This document shows, one piece after another, positions 16,601 to 25,010 of a DNA stretch of 64,000 nucleotides (the first letter of the stretch is position 1; every line of letters begins with the position of its first letter). The translations under genes were made by a program, and so were the position numbers. Origin of the DNA: Pelomonas sp. SE-A7 (lineage in GTDB: Bacteria; Pseudomonadota; Gammaproteobacteria; Burkholderiales; Burkholderiaceae_C); NCBI RefSeq assembly GCF_030345705.1, contig NZ_JAUASW010000001.1:1798001-1862000 (forward strand). Reading direction: 5' to 3'. Under the pieces are notes generated by a model. That model was not told the origin of the DNA and did no database searches. It saw only the letters and a list, made by a program, of their open reading frames with translations.

Positions 16601-18519
16601 CTGTCGAACGCATTGACCGTGCGAGTGAAAGTAACCCCGTCCTGAGTAGTCACCGTTTGCTTGCTTGGAGTCCAGCGACCTCGAGTCAAAGGATTGACAC
16701 GCGTTTGTTTGTCATCGCCGACCCACAGCGGCCAGGGGAATGGATTCGGCGCACCTGCAGCAACCGTGGCATAGCCATGGTCGATGGAGCGAAGCAACTG
16801 CCCGGTGTCCGAATAGATCTCTTCGCGCAGGAGCTTGTTTTCTGTCTCGTCGAACTTGTTGCTGAAGGTGGACCGGTGGCGATGCCCCTGTGGGTTCGTG
16901 ACCTCTGTCCAGACGGTGCTCGCGCAACTGCTCGGCGTCGAGCAATCCTGGTACCAACTCGACACAGGCGGCGCGTAGGCATAGGTCCAGCTCATCGAGC
17001 TCAGCCCGGACCCTGTGATGGTGCGCTTGTCCAGCGCCCAGGCATACCACTCGCGTGGATACAAGGCGTAGCCGGTCTCGGGCCGACCGGGCACTCCACC
17101 CCAGCATTGCTTGTGCACAAACGAGCGGGCGAAGCGTTTGCGATTGAAGCGCAGCGTCATCGTGGCTCCCGCTGGAGAAACAATGCTGCCTTCGGTGAAC
17201 TGGTCGTAGTCGTAGGCCGATAAAGTGCAGCTGCTGGTCGGATCTGACTGAACGTTCAGCGAGGAAGCCGTCAGGATCGGAATTTGGTACCACCAACTCG
17301 ATCCATCTGGCCGACTGACCGTCAGCGCCGCAGTTCCCTGGGTGGTACCGGCATAGCTGTATGCCCAGGTTCGTGCCGAGTTGCCTGTTCCCGCCGTTAC
17401 CGCGCTGATGCGACCCGATCCATCGAACACAAAGCCCACGTGACGGCCGTCGCTGGCGTCGATACTCGTCACGCGTCCTTGCGAGTAGCTATAGCTCACC
17501 CAGTTCCCGAATCGATCTTCGATTCGCGTTACCAACATGGCTGCGTATCGGCGATCAAGAAAATCAAGGTCGCCGACAAGATGCGGCGTTACTGGCGGCG
17601 CGCCGACACCCGACGCCACGTCGGCCGTCGACGAACTCAAGCCCGGAGAGACGCTCCATAGTGGCTTTTGCAGCGTGTCAGCTTGGGCATAGACAAGATA
17701 GTTGAACCAATACTTGGTGCCATCCGGCGCAACGGCAAAGAAGGCTTCGCCGGGTTGCCCATTGGCGGTTGAACTCAAGCAGCTCACCAGCCAGTTGCCC
17801 ATCGTCATCAGCTTGTAGCTCGGATTGACGGTCGAATCCGTCCGGCTCATCAGGGCCTGTGAACCACCGCTGTCATCGACCAGCTGGTAGCCATTCCACC
17901 AATCCGCAGCATTCCAGGAGCGCGCCGCATCATTGAAGAAGGTGACACGCCCCGGTGCAGCAAAGTTGCTGCAGCGCTGGTTCTTGTACGCATCGTTCGG
18001 ACCTGTCACCTGCCATCCATAAGGACTGGATGGCGTGGCACCGGGCATGTCGGCGGTGATGGTCTTGATCCGCGGAATCTCAAGTTCCCACCGGCCAAAG
18101 GCATTGCCCGAGGACTCATTGAAAAACTCGCTCATGCCCCCAGGCTGGAAGCTGCGCGTGATCCGAATCACCGGCCCCTTGCCCCTGAGTTCGATATCAG
18201 TCGCCCGCAACGAAAGGGCGCCGTCACGCAGGTTGACCGAATCGCCGAACTCAGACATCGGACTCACCGTCCGCGCGGTCGCAACAAACTTCCCGTACTC
18301 CTTGTCGGGCGTAAGCGCATCCTGGGCCATTCCAGGGCCGACGGCCAGAAGCCACAACAGGCAGCCGATAAACCGCCTAGGTCGACAAGAGATCATTCGC
18401 GCACCGGGCGGAAAAGTCTGAGATGCCGCCCGCAACATCAGCGACGACACGGCCGAAAACCCAGGCATCGCTACAAAACGATTCACCCAGGACCAGGCAA
18501 AGCAATGACCTGCATCCAT
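13621..18519 (-). CDS. RHS-repeat protein with variable C-terminal (putative toxin) domain
   Basis: A product of about 1632 residues. The N-terminal third has a DUF6531-like start (GDSVNLRDGALSLRATDIELRGKGPVIRITRSF). RHS/YD repeats fill the middle (many YDxxGNxxxxTD-like units), and the RHS core ends near PIAGRFLSVDPV and YRYVDDDGRDAVG. The last ~170 residues are unlike the core. They contain GHELKDGSTGDPHFQTEGVEGHTFWG and a lysine/glutamate-rich tail. Such tails are usually toxins released inside the RHS shell. ATG 18519 is chosen because GGGAGGG lies 4-5 bases upstream; 18537 is an alternative. A signal-peptide-like segment (RRFIGCLLWLLAVGPGMAQ) begins after the Met at 18396, a further possible start. 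Confidence 0.85.
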   Translation of the reverse strand: MDAGHCFAWSWVNRFVAMPGFSAVSSLMLRAASQTFPPGARMISCRPRRFIGCLLWLLAVGPGMAQDALTPDKEYGKFVATARTVSPMSEFGDSVNLRDGALSLRATDIELRGKGPVIRITRSFQPGGMSEFFNESSGNAFGRWELEIPRIKTITADMPGATPSSPYGWQVTGPNDAYKNQRCSNFAAPGRVTFFNDAARSWNAADWWNGYQLVDDSGGSQALMSRTDSTVNPSYKLMTMGNWLVSCLSSTANGQPGEAFFAVAPDGTKYWFNYLVYAQADTLQKPLWSVSPGLSSSTADVASGVGAPPVTPHLVGDLDFLDRRYAAMLVTRIEDRFGNWVSYSYSQGRVTSIDASDGRHVGFVFDGSGRISAVTAGTGNSARTWAYSYAGTTQGTAALTVSRPDGSSWWYQIPILTASSLNVQSDPTSSCTLSAYDYDQFTEGSIVSPAGATMTLRFNRKRFARSFVHKQCWGGVPGRPETGYALYPREWYAWALDKRTITGSGLSSMSWTYAYAPPVSSWYQDCSTPSSCASTVWTEVTNPQGHRHRSTFSNKFDETENKLLREEIYSDTGQLLRSIDHGYATVAAGAPNPFPWPLWVGDDKQTRVNPLTRGRWTPSKQTVTTQDGVTFTRTVNAFDSYARPTSVTRASSLGYSRTEITGYADRPALWVMGQLESTSVGSLVPVLNTYEASTANLLSTKSFGVTQASYAWNSDGTLASRTDGAGRSTTFSNWYRGLPRSITYPTGAAESATVNEHGWITSVTDAANYTTSYGYDALGRLTSVVPPGSFNTTALSFSAVADAEYGLAAGHWRQTVTQGHAVTKTYFDALWRPVMTRSYDASNESASRKVATKQYDADGRIRFQSYPATDISTYDSLVNGVQTSYDGLGRTTSTTASSELGALVTSTSYLSGFQTQQTNPRGKLSTQGFWVLDDPSGAKLASISAPAGVTISITRDSFGKPTAIARSGTYAGYSSNVTRRYVYDSGQRLCKTIEPEVGSTVQTYDAAGNLAWKAPGQSLPGTANCDDTSVAAAAKISYGYDNLNRLTSVSYGDGSPGVTRSYTADGLLQSIASNGSAWTYGYNALRKLSSESLSYGGQTYAFAWSYDTQGNLSSLSYPNGSTVAYSPNALGEAQAVSGHASGISYHPNGAVAGYTLANGVVHSLSLNARGLPLVNKHSGVVQDQYTYDANGNVTGITDQFDGSFSRSMSYDDLDRLSGTSAPGVWGTATYAYDTVDNLRSAVVGARASTFNFTSSNQLASVTTNGATTSYGFDARGNLLSKGGQSFGFDLGNRLTSSSLGGSYVYDGHGRRIKVVSSDGSTRLQMYSQQGQLLWATSTGGGRPTSTTAYIYLAGKQIAEVNSVAGTQYVHADALGSPVARTNAARTVLNRLRFEPFGYVAAGTKPSPATSVIGFTGHVQDAETDLVYMQQRYYDPIAGRFLSVDPVVTNANSGKSFGRYHYANNNPYRYVDDDGRDAVGFLVKLLDNGGKIFLKKVDKAEAVAARRSGQNVQAATKSDAKQIEIAARNGDKGGVMQHKGHELKDGSTGDPHFQTEGVEGHTFWGSQSGAVLPELLEALLIPILATPTSLAPGTLYGPGTPYKNQQEYDKAMKEKEEKRKPDEEKKPKPEDQK

Positions 18520-18655
18520 TGGACCCTCCCGTTCCATCTTTCACGGGATATCAACCAACTCATTATGTGAGCGTCCAAACCAGACATAGAGCTGATTGAA
18601 CGCACAAGGCTGGCCGTATTCCCGGAAGGACTGGCTGTTGTTGAGCCCAAAGAAT

Positions 18656-18670
18656 GGGCGGTATTCGCCC
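18656..18670 (-). terminator. Weak terminator-like hairpin downstream of kdsA
   Basis: GGGCG/CGCCC with a 5-base loop is followed on the minus strand by ATTCTTTG. It is short and only weakly T-rich. It sits about 80 bases beyond the kdsA stop and just upstream of the RHS gene. Confidence 0.3.
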
Positions 18671-18747
18671 TATTTCAGTAGGTAGAAACCAGAGGAATCA
18701 ACAAGCCTATGGAAGGATGAACCACAGCTGTCGAACAGGGCGCAGCC

Positions 18748-19581
18748 TCAGTTCGTGTCCAGCTCAGGCAACTGCTTGACCAGGTCGTCCACCGCCTTGA
18801 CCTGGGCCAGGAAGGGTTCCAGCCTGGCCAGCGGCAGTGCGCTGGGGCCGTCGCACTTGGCATGGGCCGGATCGGGATGGGCTTCCAGGAACAGGCCGCC
18901 TATGCCTATGGCCATGCCGGCGCGGGCCAGTTCGGTGACCTGGCCACGGCGGCCGCCCGAGGCGGCGGCGCCGGACTCGCGCTGCTGCAGCGCATGGGTC
19001 ACGTCGAATATCACCGGCTTGCCCAGGCGCTTCATCACGCCGAAGCCCAGCAGGTCGACGATCAGGTTGTCATAGCCATGCTGGGTGCCGCGGTCGCACA
19101 GCATCAGGTTCGGATTACCGCTTTCCTCAAACTTCTCGACGATGTTCTTCATCTGCGGCGGGCTGACGAACTGCGGCTTCTTGATATTGATGGCACGGCC
19201 GGTCTTGGCCAGGGCCACGACCAGGTCCGTCTGCCGCGCCAGGAAGGCCGGCAGTTGCAGCACATCGCAGACGGCACCGACCTCGGAGGCCTGCCAGGGC
19301 TCGTGCACATCGGTCAGCACGGCCACACCATGGACCTTCTTGACCGCCTCGAAGATCTTCAGCCCCTGCTCCAGGCCGGGACCGCGGTAGGAATGGATGG
19401 ACGAGCGGTTGGCCTTGTCGAACGAGGCCTTGAACACATAGGGAATGCCGAGCTTCCGGGTGACCCGCAGGTACTCGCCGCAGACGTCCACCGCGAACTG
19501 CTCGGATTCCAGGACGTTGACGCCGCCGAACAGGACGAAGGGCTTGTCGTTGTCGACGACGATGTCGTTGATCTTGACCAT
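18748..19581 (-). CDS. kdsA: 3-deoxy-8-phosphooctulonate synthase KdsA
   Basis: This 277-residue aldolase condenses phosphoenolpyruvate with arabinose-5-phosphate to Kdo-8-phosphate for lipopolysaccharide. Family features are FVLFGGVNVLES, YVFKASFDKANRSS, the IKKPQF strand and the CDRGTQHGYDNLIVD stretch; GLFLEAHPDPAHAKCDGP lies near the end. GTQHGYDNL has His where some metal-dependent forms differ, so metal dependence was not assigned. ATG 19581 follows the epimerase stop by 5 bases; an in-frame TTG at 19590 would overlap it. In many betaproteobacteria kdsA sits between pyrG and eno, so this placement among polysaccharide genes suggests a second copy or relocation. Confidence 0.93.
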   Translation of the reverse strand: MVKINDIVVDNDKPFVLFGGVNVLESEQFAVDVCGEYLRVTRKLGIPYVFKASFDKANRSSIHSYRGPGLEQGLKIFEAVKKVHGVAVLTDVHEPWQASEVGAVCDVLQLPAFLARQTDLVVALAKTGRAINIKKPQFVSPPQMKNIVEKFEESGNPNLMLCDRGTQHGYDNLIVDLLGFGVMKRLGKPVIFDVTHALQQRESGAAASGGRRGQVTELARAGMAIGIGGLFLEAHPDPAHAKCDGPSALPLARLEPFLAQVKAVDDLVKQLPELDTN

Positions 19582-19586
19582 GGGAT

Positions 19587-20594
19587 TCAAACCTTGAAGT
19601 AGTCGCGGTACCAGGCGACGAAGCGCCGGACCCCCTCCGGCACCGGCATGGTGGGCTTGAAGCCGGTCCAGTCGGCCAGTTCCTGGACGTCGGCGTGGGT
19701 GGCAGGCACATCGCCGTCCTGCAGCGGCAGGAAGTTCTTGACCGCCTCCTTGCCGACCGCCTGCTCGATGGCCTCGATGAAGTCCATCAGCTTGATCGGA
19801 TCATGGTTGCCGATGTTGAAGACGCGGTACGGCACGTTGGAGCGGGCCGGGTCGGCCTCGACCGGGTCGTAGCCGGCATCGGCAGTGGCGTTGCGGTCCA
19901 GCACGCGGACCACGCCTTCGGCGATGTCGTCAACATAGGTGAAGTCGCGAATCATCTGGCCGTGGTTAAACACCTTGATCGGCTCGCCCGCGACGATGGC
20001 CTTGGTGAACAGGAACAGGGCCATGTCCGGCCGGCCCCAGGGACCGTAGACCGTGAAGAAGCGCAGGCCGGTCGTCGGCAGGCCGTACAGATGGCTGTAG
20101 GTATGGGCCATCAGCTCGTTGGCCTTCTTGGTCGCCGCGTACAGGCTGACCGGATGGTCCACGCCGTGGTGCTCCGAGAACGGCATCTGGGTGTTGCCGC
20201 CGTAGACGCTGGAGCTGGAGGCATAGACCAGGTGCTGGACCTGGTGGTGGCGGCAGCCCTCCAGCACGTTCATGAAGCCCTGGATGTTGGACTCGATGTA
20301 GGCATGCGGATTGATCAGCGAATAGCGCACGCCGGCCTGGGCGGCCAGGTGGATGACCTTGTCGAACTTCTGCTCGGCGAACAGGGCCTCCATGCCGGCC
20401 CGGTCGGCCACGTCCAGCTTGACGAAACTGAAGGCAGGATGCGGGGTGAGCCGGGCCAGGCGGTCATGCTTGAGCTTCGGATCGTAGTAGTCGTTCAGGT
20501 TGTCCAGCCCCACGACCTGGTCGCCTCGCGCCAGCAGCAGTTGGCTGACGTGCATGCCGATGAAGCCGGCCGCGCCTGTGATGAGTACTTTCAA
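19587..20594 (-). CDS. NAD-dependent epimerase, UDP-glucuronate 4-epimerase-like
   Basis: This 335-residue extended SDR protein has GAAGFIGMH (NAD loop), HLAAQAGVRYS, YASSSSVYGGNTQMPFSE and YAATKKANELMAH with the catalytic Tyr/Lys. This pattern is typical of UDP-GlcA 4-epimerases (LpsL/Gae), which make UDP-galacturonate for surface polysaccharides. The start is TTG (20594), supported by GGGAG five bases upstream; no ATG lies nearby. Neighbours kdsA and epsD support a role in envelope polysaccharide. Confidence 0.88.
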   Translation of the reverse strand: MKVLITGAAGFIGMHVSQLLLARGDQVVGLDNLNDYYDPKLKHDRLARLTPHPAFSFVKLDVADRAGMEALFAEQKFDKVIHLAAQAGVRYSLINPHAYIESNIQGFMNVLEGCRHHQVQHLVYASSSSVYGGNTQMPFSEHHGVDHPVSLYAATKKANELMAHTYSHLYGLPTTGLRFFTVYGPWGRPDMALFLFTKAIVAGEPIKVFNHGQMIRDFTYVDDIAEGVVRVLDRNATADAGYDPVEADPARSNVPYRVFNIGNHDPIKLMDFIEAIEQAVGKEAVKNFLPLQDGDVPATHADVQELADWTGFKPTMPVPEGVRRFVAWYRDYFKV

Positions 20595-20615
20595 GGTCTC
20601 TCCCGTGGCCGCGGC

Positions 20616-21563
20616 TTACTTGGCGGTCGGTTCGCTGGCCACCGGGGCCAGCAGCGACGAGGCGGCATCCGCCGGAGCACTGGCTGCAGCGCCGGCCGGC
20701 TTGTCGGCGAACTTGCCTATGTATTCGATCTTGGCCGCGTCGCGCAGGGCCTTCATCTCCTTGCTGGCAGCCTCGCTCTTGCGCTGGGCCAGCAGCAGCT
20801 GCTCGATCAGCGGCTTGGCGCGGGCTTCGTCGATCGGCTGGCTGCGCACCGCATTGACATAGACCAGCTGCATGCCCGCGGGCGCATTGATCAGCAGCGA
20901 CTGGCCTTCCTTCAACTTGGCCAGGTCGTCGGCCACGGCGGCCGGCAGCTGCTCGGCCGCGCGGACGGCCTGGTTGACGTTGAAGCGCCGGCCGTCGGCC
21001 TGCAGGCCCTTGACGAACTCGCCAATGTTGTTGGCCTTGCTGAGCTTGCTGCGCAGCAGGCCGAACTGCTCGGCATTGGCCTCGATCAGAAATTCCTGCA
21101 GGTTGTAGACGCGGCGGTCCTTGAACAGATTGGGCTTGCTGGCGTAATAGGCGGCCACCTCGGCCTCGGTGGGCTTGGCCACCGCATCTCCGATGCGCTC
21201 GGCATAGGCCCGGGCCAGCACCTCGCGGCGGGCCGCTTCCAGCATCTGCTGGACCTTGCCATCCTTGTCCAGCTTCTGCTCCATCGCCTTCTGGACGAGC
21301 AGCTCCTGGTCGATCAGGCGCTCCAGCACCTGGCGGCCCGCCGCCTCGGTCTGCTCGGCCTTGAGGCCGTTCTGGCGGCTGAGCACCTGGTTGATCTGAT
21401 CGATGGTGACCGCTTCCTGGTTGACCTTCGCCGCCGGCTGGCTCGATGTGGTCTTGCTGTTGCCACCGCCACAGGCGACCAGCAGGGCCGCCAACCCGGC
21501 AGCGGCCGCAATGGCCAGAACGCGAGAGCTGCGCGGGTCAGCAACAAGGAAACGCTTTTGCAT
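20616..21563 (-). CDS. epsD: EpsD-family peptidyl-prolyl cis-trans isomerase lipoprotein
   Basis: This 315-residue protein has an N-terminal hydrophobic segment ending in the lipobox LLVAC (Cys near 32), then a low-complexity linker and a SurA/PpiC-like helical region (VNQEAVTIDQINQVLSRQNG). It fits the EpsD family, found next to exopolysaccharide export genes and thought to help outer-membrane assembly of the exporter. The rest of an Eps/exosortase-type cluster is not in the window, so it may be a remnant or work with genes elsewhere. The C-terminal alanine-rich tail is unstructured. Confidence 0.85.
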   Translation of the reverse strand: MQKRFLVADPRSSRVLAIAAAAGLAALLVACGGGNSKTTSSQPAAKVNQEAVTIDQINQVLSRQNGLKAEQTEAAGRQVLERLIDQELLVQKAMEQKLDKDGKVQQMLEAARREVLARAYAERIGDAVAKPTEAEVAAYYASKPNLFKDRRVYNLQEFLIEANAEQFGLLRSKLSKANNIGEFVKGLQADGRRFNVNQAVRAAEQLPAAVADDLAKLKEGQSLLINAPAGMQLVYVNAVRSQPIDEARAKPLIEQLLLAQRKSEAASKEMKALRDAAKIEYIGKFADKPAGAAASAPADAASSLLAPVASEPTAK

Positions 21564-21700
21564 GGTGAGAACACTCCGTCGTGGGGGCCGGCGTCGCGCC
21601 GTTCAAACCGGCGCCAAGGCGGGGACAGAGTGTAGCTTTGCGCCGCTACGCCCAGCGCACGCCTTCCTGGGGCGGAATGCTCACGCCAAGGGGCTTTGTC

Positions 21701-22432
21701 TCAGCACTTGATGCCGGCATGCAGGGCCACGATGCCGGCGCTGAGGTTGTGCACGTCCACATGGCCGAAGCCGGCCGTCTTCATCATGGCCTTGAGCGTC
21801 TGCTGATCCGGATGCATGCGGATGGACTCGGCCAGGTAGCGGTAGCTCTCGGCGTCGCCGGCAATCATCTGGCCCAGGCGCGGCAGGATCTTGAACGAGT
21901 ACCAGTCGTAGGGCTTGGCCAGAGGCGCGGCGACCTTGGAGAACTCCAGCACCAGCAGCCGGCCGCCCGGCTTGAGCACCCGGCACATCTCCGCCAGGGC
22001 GAGGTCCTTGTGGGTCATGTTGCGCAGGCCGAAGGCCACGCTGACCAGGTCGAAGCTGGCGTCCTTGTAGGGCAGCTTCTCGGCGTCACAGAGATTGGTC
22101 GGCAACACCAGGCCTTCGTCCAGCAGGCGGTTGCGGCCCTGGCGCAACATGGCCTCGTTGATGTCGGTGTGCACCACCATGCCGGTCTCGCCGACCTGGC
22201 GGGCAAAGGCACGCGACAGGTCGCCGGTGCCGCCGGCGATGTCCAGCGCCCGCTCGCCGGCCTTGAGGTTGGCCACGGCCAGCGTGTACTTCTTCCAGGC
22301 CCGGTGCAGACCCATGGACATCAGGTCGTTCATCACGTCGTAGCGCGAGGCGACCGAGTCGAACACGCCGCGTACGCGCGAGGCCTTCTCGGTCTCGTCG
22401 ACGGTCTGGAAGCCGAAATGGGTGCTGCTCAT
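21701..22432 (-). CDS. ubiE: UbiE, C-methyltransferase of ubiquinone/menaquinone synthesis
   Basis: This 243-residue SAM-dependent enzyme methylates the quinone ring. Motif I is ALDIAGGTGDLS, followed by the acidic VVHTDINEAML; FGLRNMTHK and LKPGGRLLVLEFSK are UbiE signatures. ATG 22432 was chosen since the upstream in-frame residues are shadow sequence and family members begin near this STHFGF start. It lies 16 bases after DUF971. In many relatives ubiE is followed closely by ubiJ and ubiB, but here about 16.4 kb of polysaccharide and RHS genes intervene. Confidence 0.95.
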   Translation of the reverse strand: MSSTHFGFQTVDETEKASRVRGVFDSVASRYDVMNDLMSMGLHRAWKKYTLAVANLKAGERALDIAGGTGDLSRAFARQVGETGMVVHTDINEAMLRQGRNRLLDEGLVLPTNLCDAEKLPYKDASFDLVSVAFGLRNMTHKDLALAEMCRVLKPGGRLLVLEFSKVAAPLAKPYDWYSFKILPRLGQMIAGDAESYRYLAESIRMHPDQQTLKAMMKTAGFGHVDVHNLSAGIVALHAGIKC

Positions 22433-22448
22433 ATCAGGACGATGAAAT

Positions 22449-22865
22449 TCAGTGGGAATGACCGCAGGACGAGGCGGCCTTGCCGGGCATGGGCGCATCG
22501 CGGTCCACGCCGGCAGCCATGAGCCGGGCCTCGTAGTCACTCCACAGCCGGGCCTGTTCGGCACCCAGCTGGTAGAGATAGGCCCAGGAGAAGATGCCGC
22601 TCTCGTGGCCGTCGCTGAACTGCGGACGCACCGCATAGTGGCCGACCGACTCCAGCGCCAGGATGCCGACCTCGCGCTTGCCATGCTGCAAGGTCTCCTG
22701 ACCCGGCCCATGGCCCTGGACCTCGGCCGAGGGGCTGTAGACCCGCATCAGCTCGAAGGGGATGCGGAAACGCGCACCGTCTGCGAAGCCAATCTCGAGC
22801 ACCCGCGACTGCTGGTGCACCGTGAGATCGGTGGGCTGGGGGGTGGTCTTTTCTAGGCCGGCCAT
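22449..22865 (-). CDS. DUF971 (gamma-butyrobetaine hydroxylase-like N-terminal domain) protein
   Basis: This 138-residue single-domain protein carries LTVHQQSRVLEIGFADGARFRIPFELMRVYSPSAEVQGHG and VGHYAVRPQFSDGHESGIFSWAYLY. This is the DUF971 fold, linked in other proteins to Fe-S or small-ligand roles, though no function is proven for the stand-alone form. ATG 22865 (MAGLEKTT) is preferred over an earlier in-frame Met, as the extra residues look non-coding. It is directly upstream of ubiE, a conserved pair in betaproteobacteria. Confidence 0.85.
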   Translation of the reverse strand: MAGLEKTTPQPTDLTVHQQSRVLEIGFADGARFRIPFELMRVYSPSAEVQGHGPGQETLQHGKREVGILALESVGHYAVRPQFSDGHESGIFSWAYLYQLGAEQARLWSDYEARLMAAGVDRDAPMPGKAASSCGHSH

Positions 22866-22958
22866 GGGCGAGCAGTGTAGCGGCGACGCCATGCCCATCG
22901 TCGGTGCCCGGTCGCTTGGGCTAGGCTTGCGGCCTTGTTCCAGCAGTCACTACAAGCC

Positions 22959-24986
22959 ATGCGCCGCATCACCGCCCTCGCCCTAGCCGCCTCCCTCGCC
23001 TGCACCGGCGCCGTCCAGGCCCTGGACCTCAAGGGCCTGTCGACCGAGGTCTCGCCCTGCCAGGACTTCTACGAGTTCGTCAACGGCCCCTGGGTCTCAC
23101 AGGCCGTGGTGCCGGCCAGCCAGTCGCGCATCGGTAGCTTCGAGCAGCTGCGCCTGGCCAACGAGGCCGTGCTGCAGAACGCGCTGAACGAGCTGGTGGC
23201 CAAGCCGGCCCTGCAGACCACGCCCGGCCTCAAGCTGGCCGCCACCTACTACGCCAGCGGCATGGACCAGGCGGCCATCGAGGCCAAGGGCCTGAGCGCC
23301 CTCAAGCCGGCCCTGCAGCGCATCGATGCCTTGCAGCAGCGCGAGAAATTGCCGGCCCTGCTGGTCGAACTCGGCCGCCTGCAGGTCGGGCCGATCGGCC
23401 TCGGCGTACGCGCAGATTCCAAGGACGTGCGCCGCAACGCCCTCTACCTCGGCAACGGCGGACTGGGCCTGCCGGACCGCGATGACTATTTCAAGACCGA
23501 CGCCACCTCGGCCAAGCTGCTGGCCGCCTACAAGCACTATGTCCACCGCCTGCTGGAAGCCGCCGGCGCGCCGGCCGGCGACGAGGTCGTGGCCGCCCTG
23601 TTGGCTTTCGAGACCCGCCTGGCCGAAGCGACCAAGCCGCGGGCCGAGCTGCGCGATCCCAACGCCCTCTACAACCCGTTCAGCCCCGAGGAACTGGCCA
23701 AGGCCGCTCCCGGCTTCGACTGGACCAGCTACCTGAAGGACGCCACCATGACCAGCCAGCGCAAGGGCGGCGTGGACCGCGTCATCGTCGGCCAGCCGGC
23801 CTTCGCGAAGCGCTTCGCCGAACTGGCGGCCTCGACGCCGCTGGAGGTCTGGCGCAGCTACCTGAAACTGCGCCTGCTGGACGCCACGGCCGACCGCCTG
23901 CCCAAGGCCTTCGCCAGCGCCCATTTCGATTACCGCGAGGCCACGATCAAGGGCTTGCAGGCCGCGCCGCCGCGGGCCGAGGCCGTCATCCTGGCCATCG
24001 CCGGCCGCACCGGCAGCCTGCCGCTGGGCCTGAGCATGGGTGAGGTCTTCGTCAGCAAGGCCTTCTCGCCCGAGGCCCAGAAGCGCGCCTCGCAGCTGGT
24101 GGCTGACGTCAAGGAAGCGATGCGCGCCCATATCAAGGCCCTGCCCTGGATGAGCGAGCCGACCAAGCTGCGCGCCCAGCAGAAGCTGGATGCGATGACG
24201 CCCAAGATCGGCGCTCCGGAAAAATGGCCCGACTACAGCGGCCTGCAGCTCGCCGCCGACGACTACGCAGGCAACCTGCTGCGCACCGCGGCCTGGTCGC
24301 AGCAGCGCCAGATGAACGAGCTGGACAAGCCGGTGGACCGCGGCCGCTGGGGCATGTCGCCCCATGTGGTCAATGCCTCGGCCGGCGGCTTCAACGAGAT
24401 CACCTTCCCGGCGGGCATCCTGCAGCCGCCCTTCTTCGACGCCAAGGCCGACGACGCGGTCAACTACGGCGGCATTGGCATGGTCATCGGCCACGAGATC
24501 ACCCACCACTTCGACGACCGCGGCCGGCAGTTCGACAGCGTGGGCAACCTGGCCGATTGGTGGACGCCGGCTGATGCCGAGGCCTACAAGGAGCGCGCCG
24601 ACCGCGTGGTGAAGCTCTACGGCGGCTTCGAGCCGGTGCCGGGCGAGAAGATCAACGGCCGCCTGACGCTGGGCGAGAACATCTCGGACGTGGCCGGCAT
24701 GCCGATCGCCTTCGACGCCCTGCAGATGGCCCTCAGGCGCCCCGGCGCCAAGGCCGACAAGATCGACGGCTACACGCCCGAGCAGCGCTTCTTCCTGTCC
24801 AACGCGATGATCTGGCGCGCCAAGTACCGTACCGAGGCCCTGGTCAACCAGCTGCGGACGGACTCGCATTCGCCGGGCAAGTACCGGGTGATCGCGCCGA
24901 TGGCCCAGATGACGGCCTTCGGCAAGGCCTTTGCGTGCCCGGCCGGATCACCCATGGTTGCGACCGACCCGATCTCGGTCTGGTAA
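22959..24986 (+). CDS. M13 family metallopeptidase (PepO/neprilysin-like)
   Basis: This 675-residue secreted zinc endopeptidase has signal peptide MRRITALALAASLACTGAVQA and the N-terminal M13 domain starting at PCQDFYEFVNGPW. The zinc motif HEITHHF (HExxH) is near residue 510, and the third ligand region GENISDVAGM is about 60 residues later. NAGGF-type substrate residues appear as NASAGGFNEITFPAGILQPPFF, and YRVIAP occurs near the C-terminus. The ATG at 22959 is used; an upstream in-frame TTG (22935) is less likely. It probably cleaves small peptides in the periplasm. It is divergent from DUF971. Confidence 0.93.
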   Translation: MRRITALALAASLACTGAVQALDLKGLSTEVSPCQDFYEFVNGPWVSQAVVPASQSRIGSFEQLRLANEAVLQNALNELVAKPALQTTPGLKLAATYYASGMDQAAIEAKGLSALKPALQRIDALQQREKLPALLVELGRLQVGPIGLGVRADSKDVRRNALYLGNGGLGLPDRDDYFKTDATSAKLLAAYKHYVHRLLEAAGAPAGDEVVAALLAFETRLAEATKPRAELRDPNALYNPFSPEELAKAAPGFDWTSYLKDATMTSQRKGGVDRVIVGQPAFAKRFAELAASTPLEVWRSYLKLRLLDATADRLPKAFASAHFDYREATIKGLQAAPPRAEAVILAIAGRTGSLPLGLSMGEVFVSKAFSPEAQKRASQLVADVKEAMRAHIKALPWMSEPTKLRAQQKLDAMTPKIGAPEKWPDYSGLQLAADDYAGNLLRTAAWSQQRQMNELDKPVDRGRWGMSPHVVNASAGGFNEITFPAGILQPPFFDAKADDAVNYGGIGMVIGHEITHHFDDRGRQFDSVGNLADWWTPADAEAYKERADRVVKLYGGFEPVPGEKINGRLTLGENISDVAGMPIAFDALQMALRRPGAKADKIDGYTPEQRFFLSNAMIWRAKYRTEALVNQLRTDSHSPGKYRVIAPMAQMTAFGKAFACPAGSPMVATDPISVW

Positions 24987-25010
24987 TCGATCAGCCCTGA
25001 CAATCGGCCC

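Noticed and set aside
19695..21635. A 646-codon plus-strand frame over the epimerase and epsD
   Set aside because: It is antisense to two well-supported genes and shows no recognisable domain.
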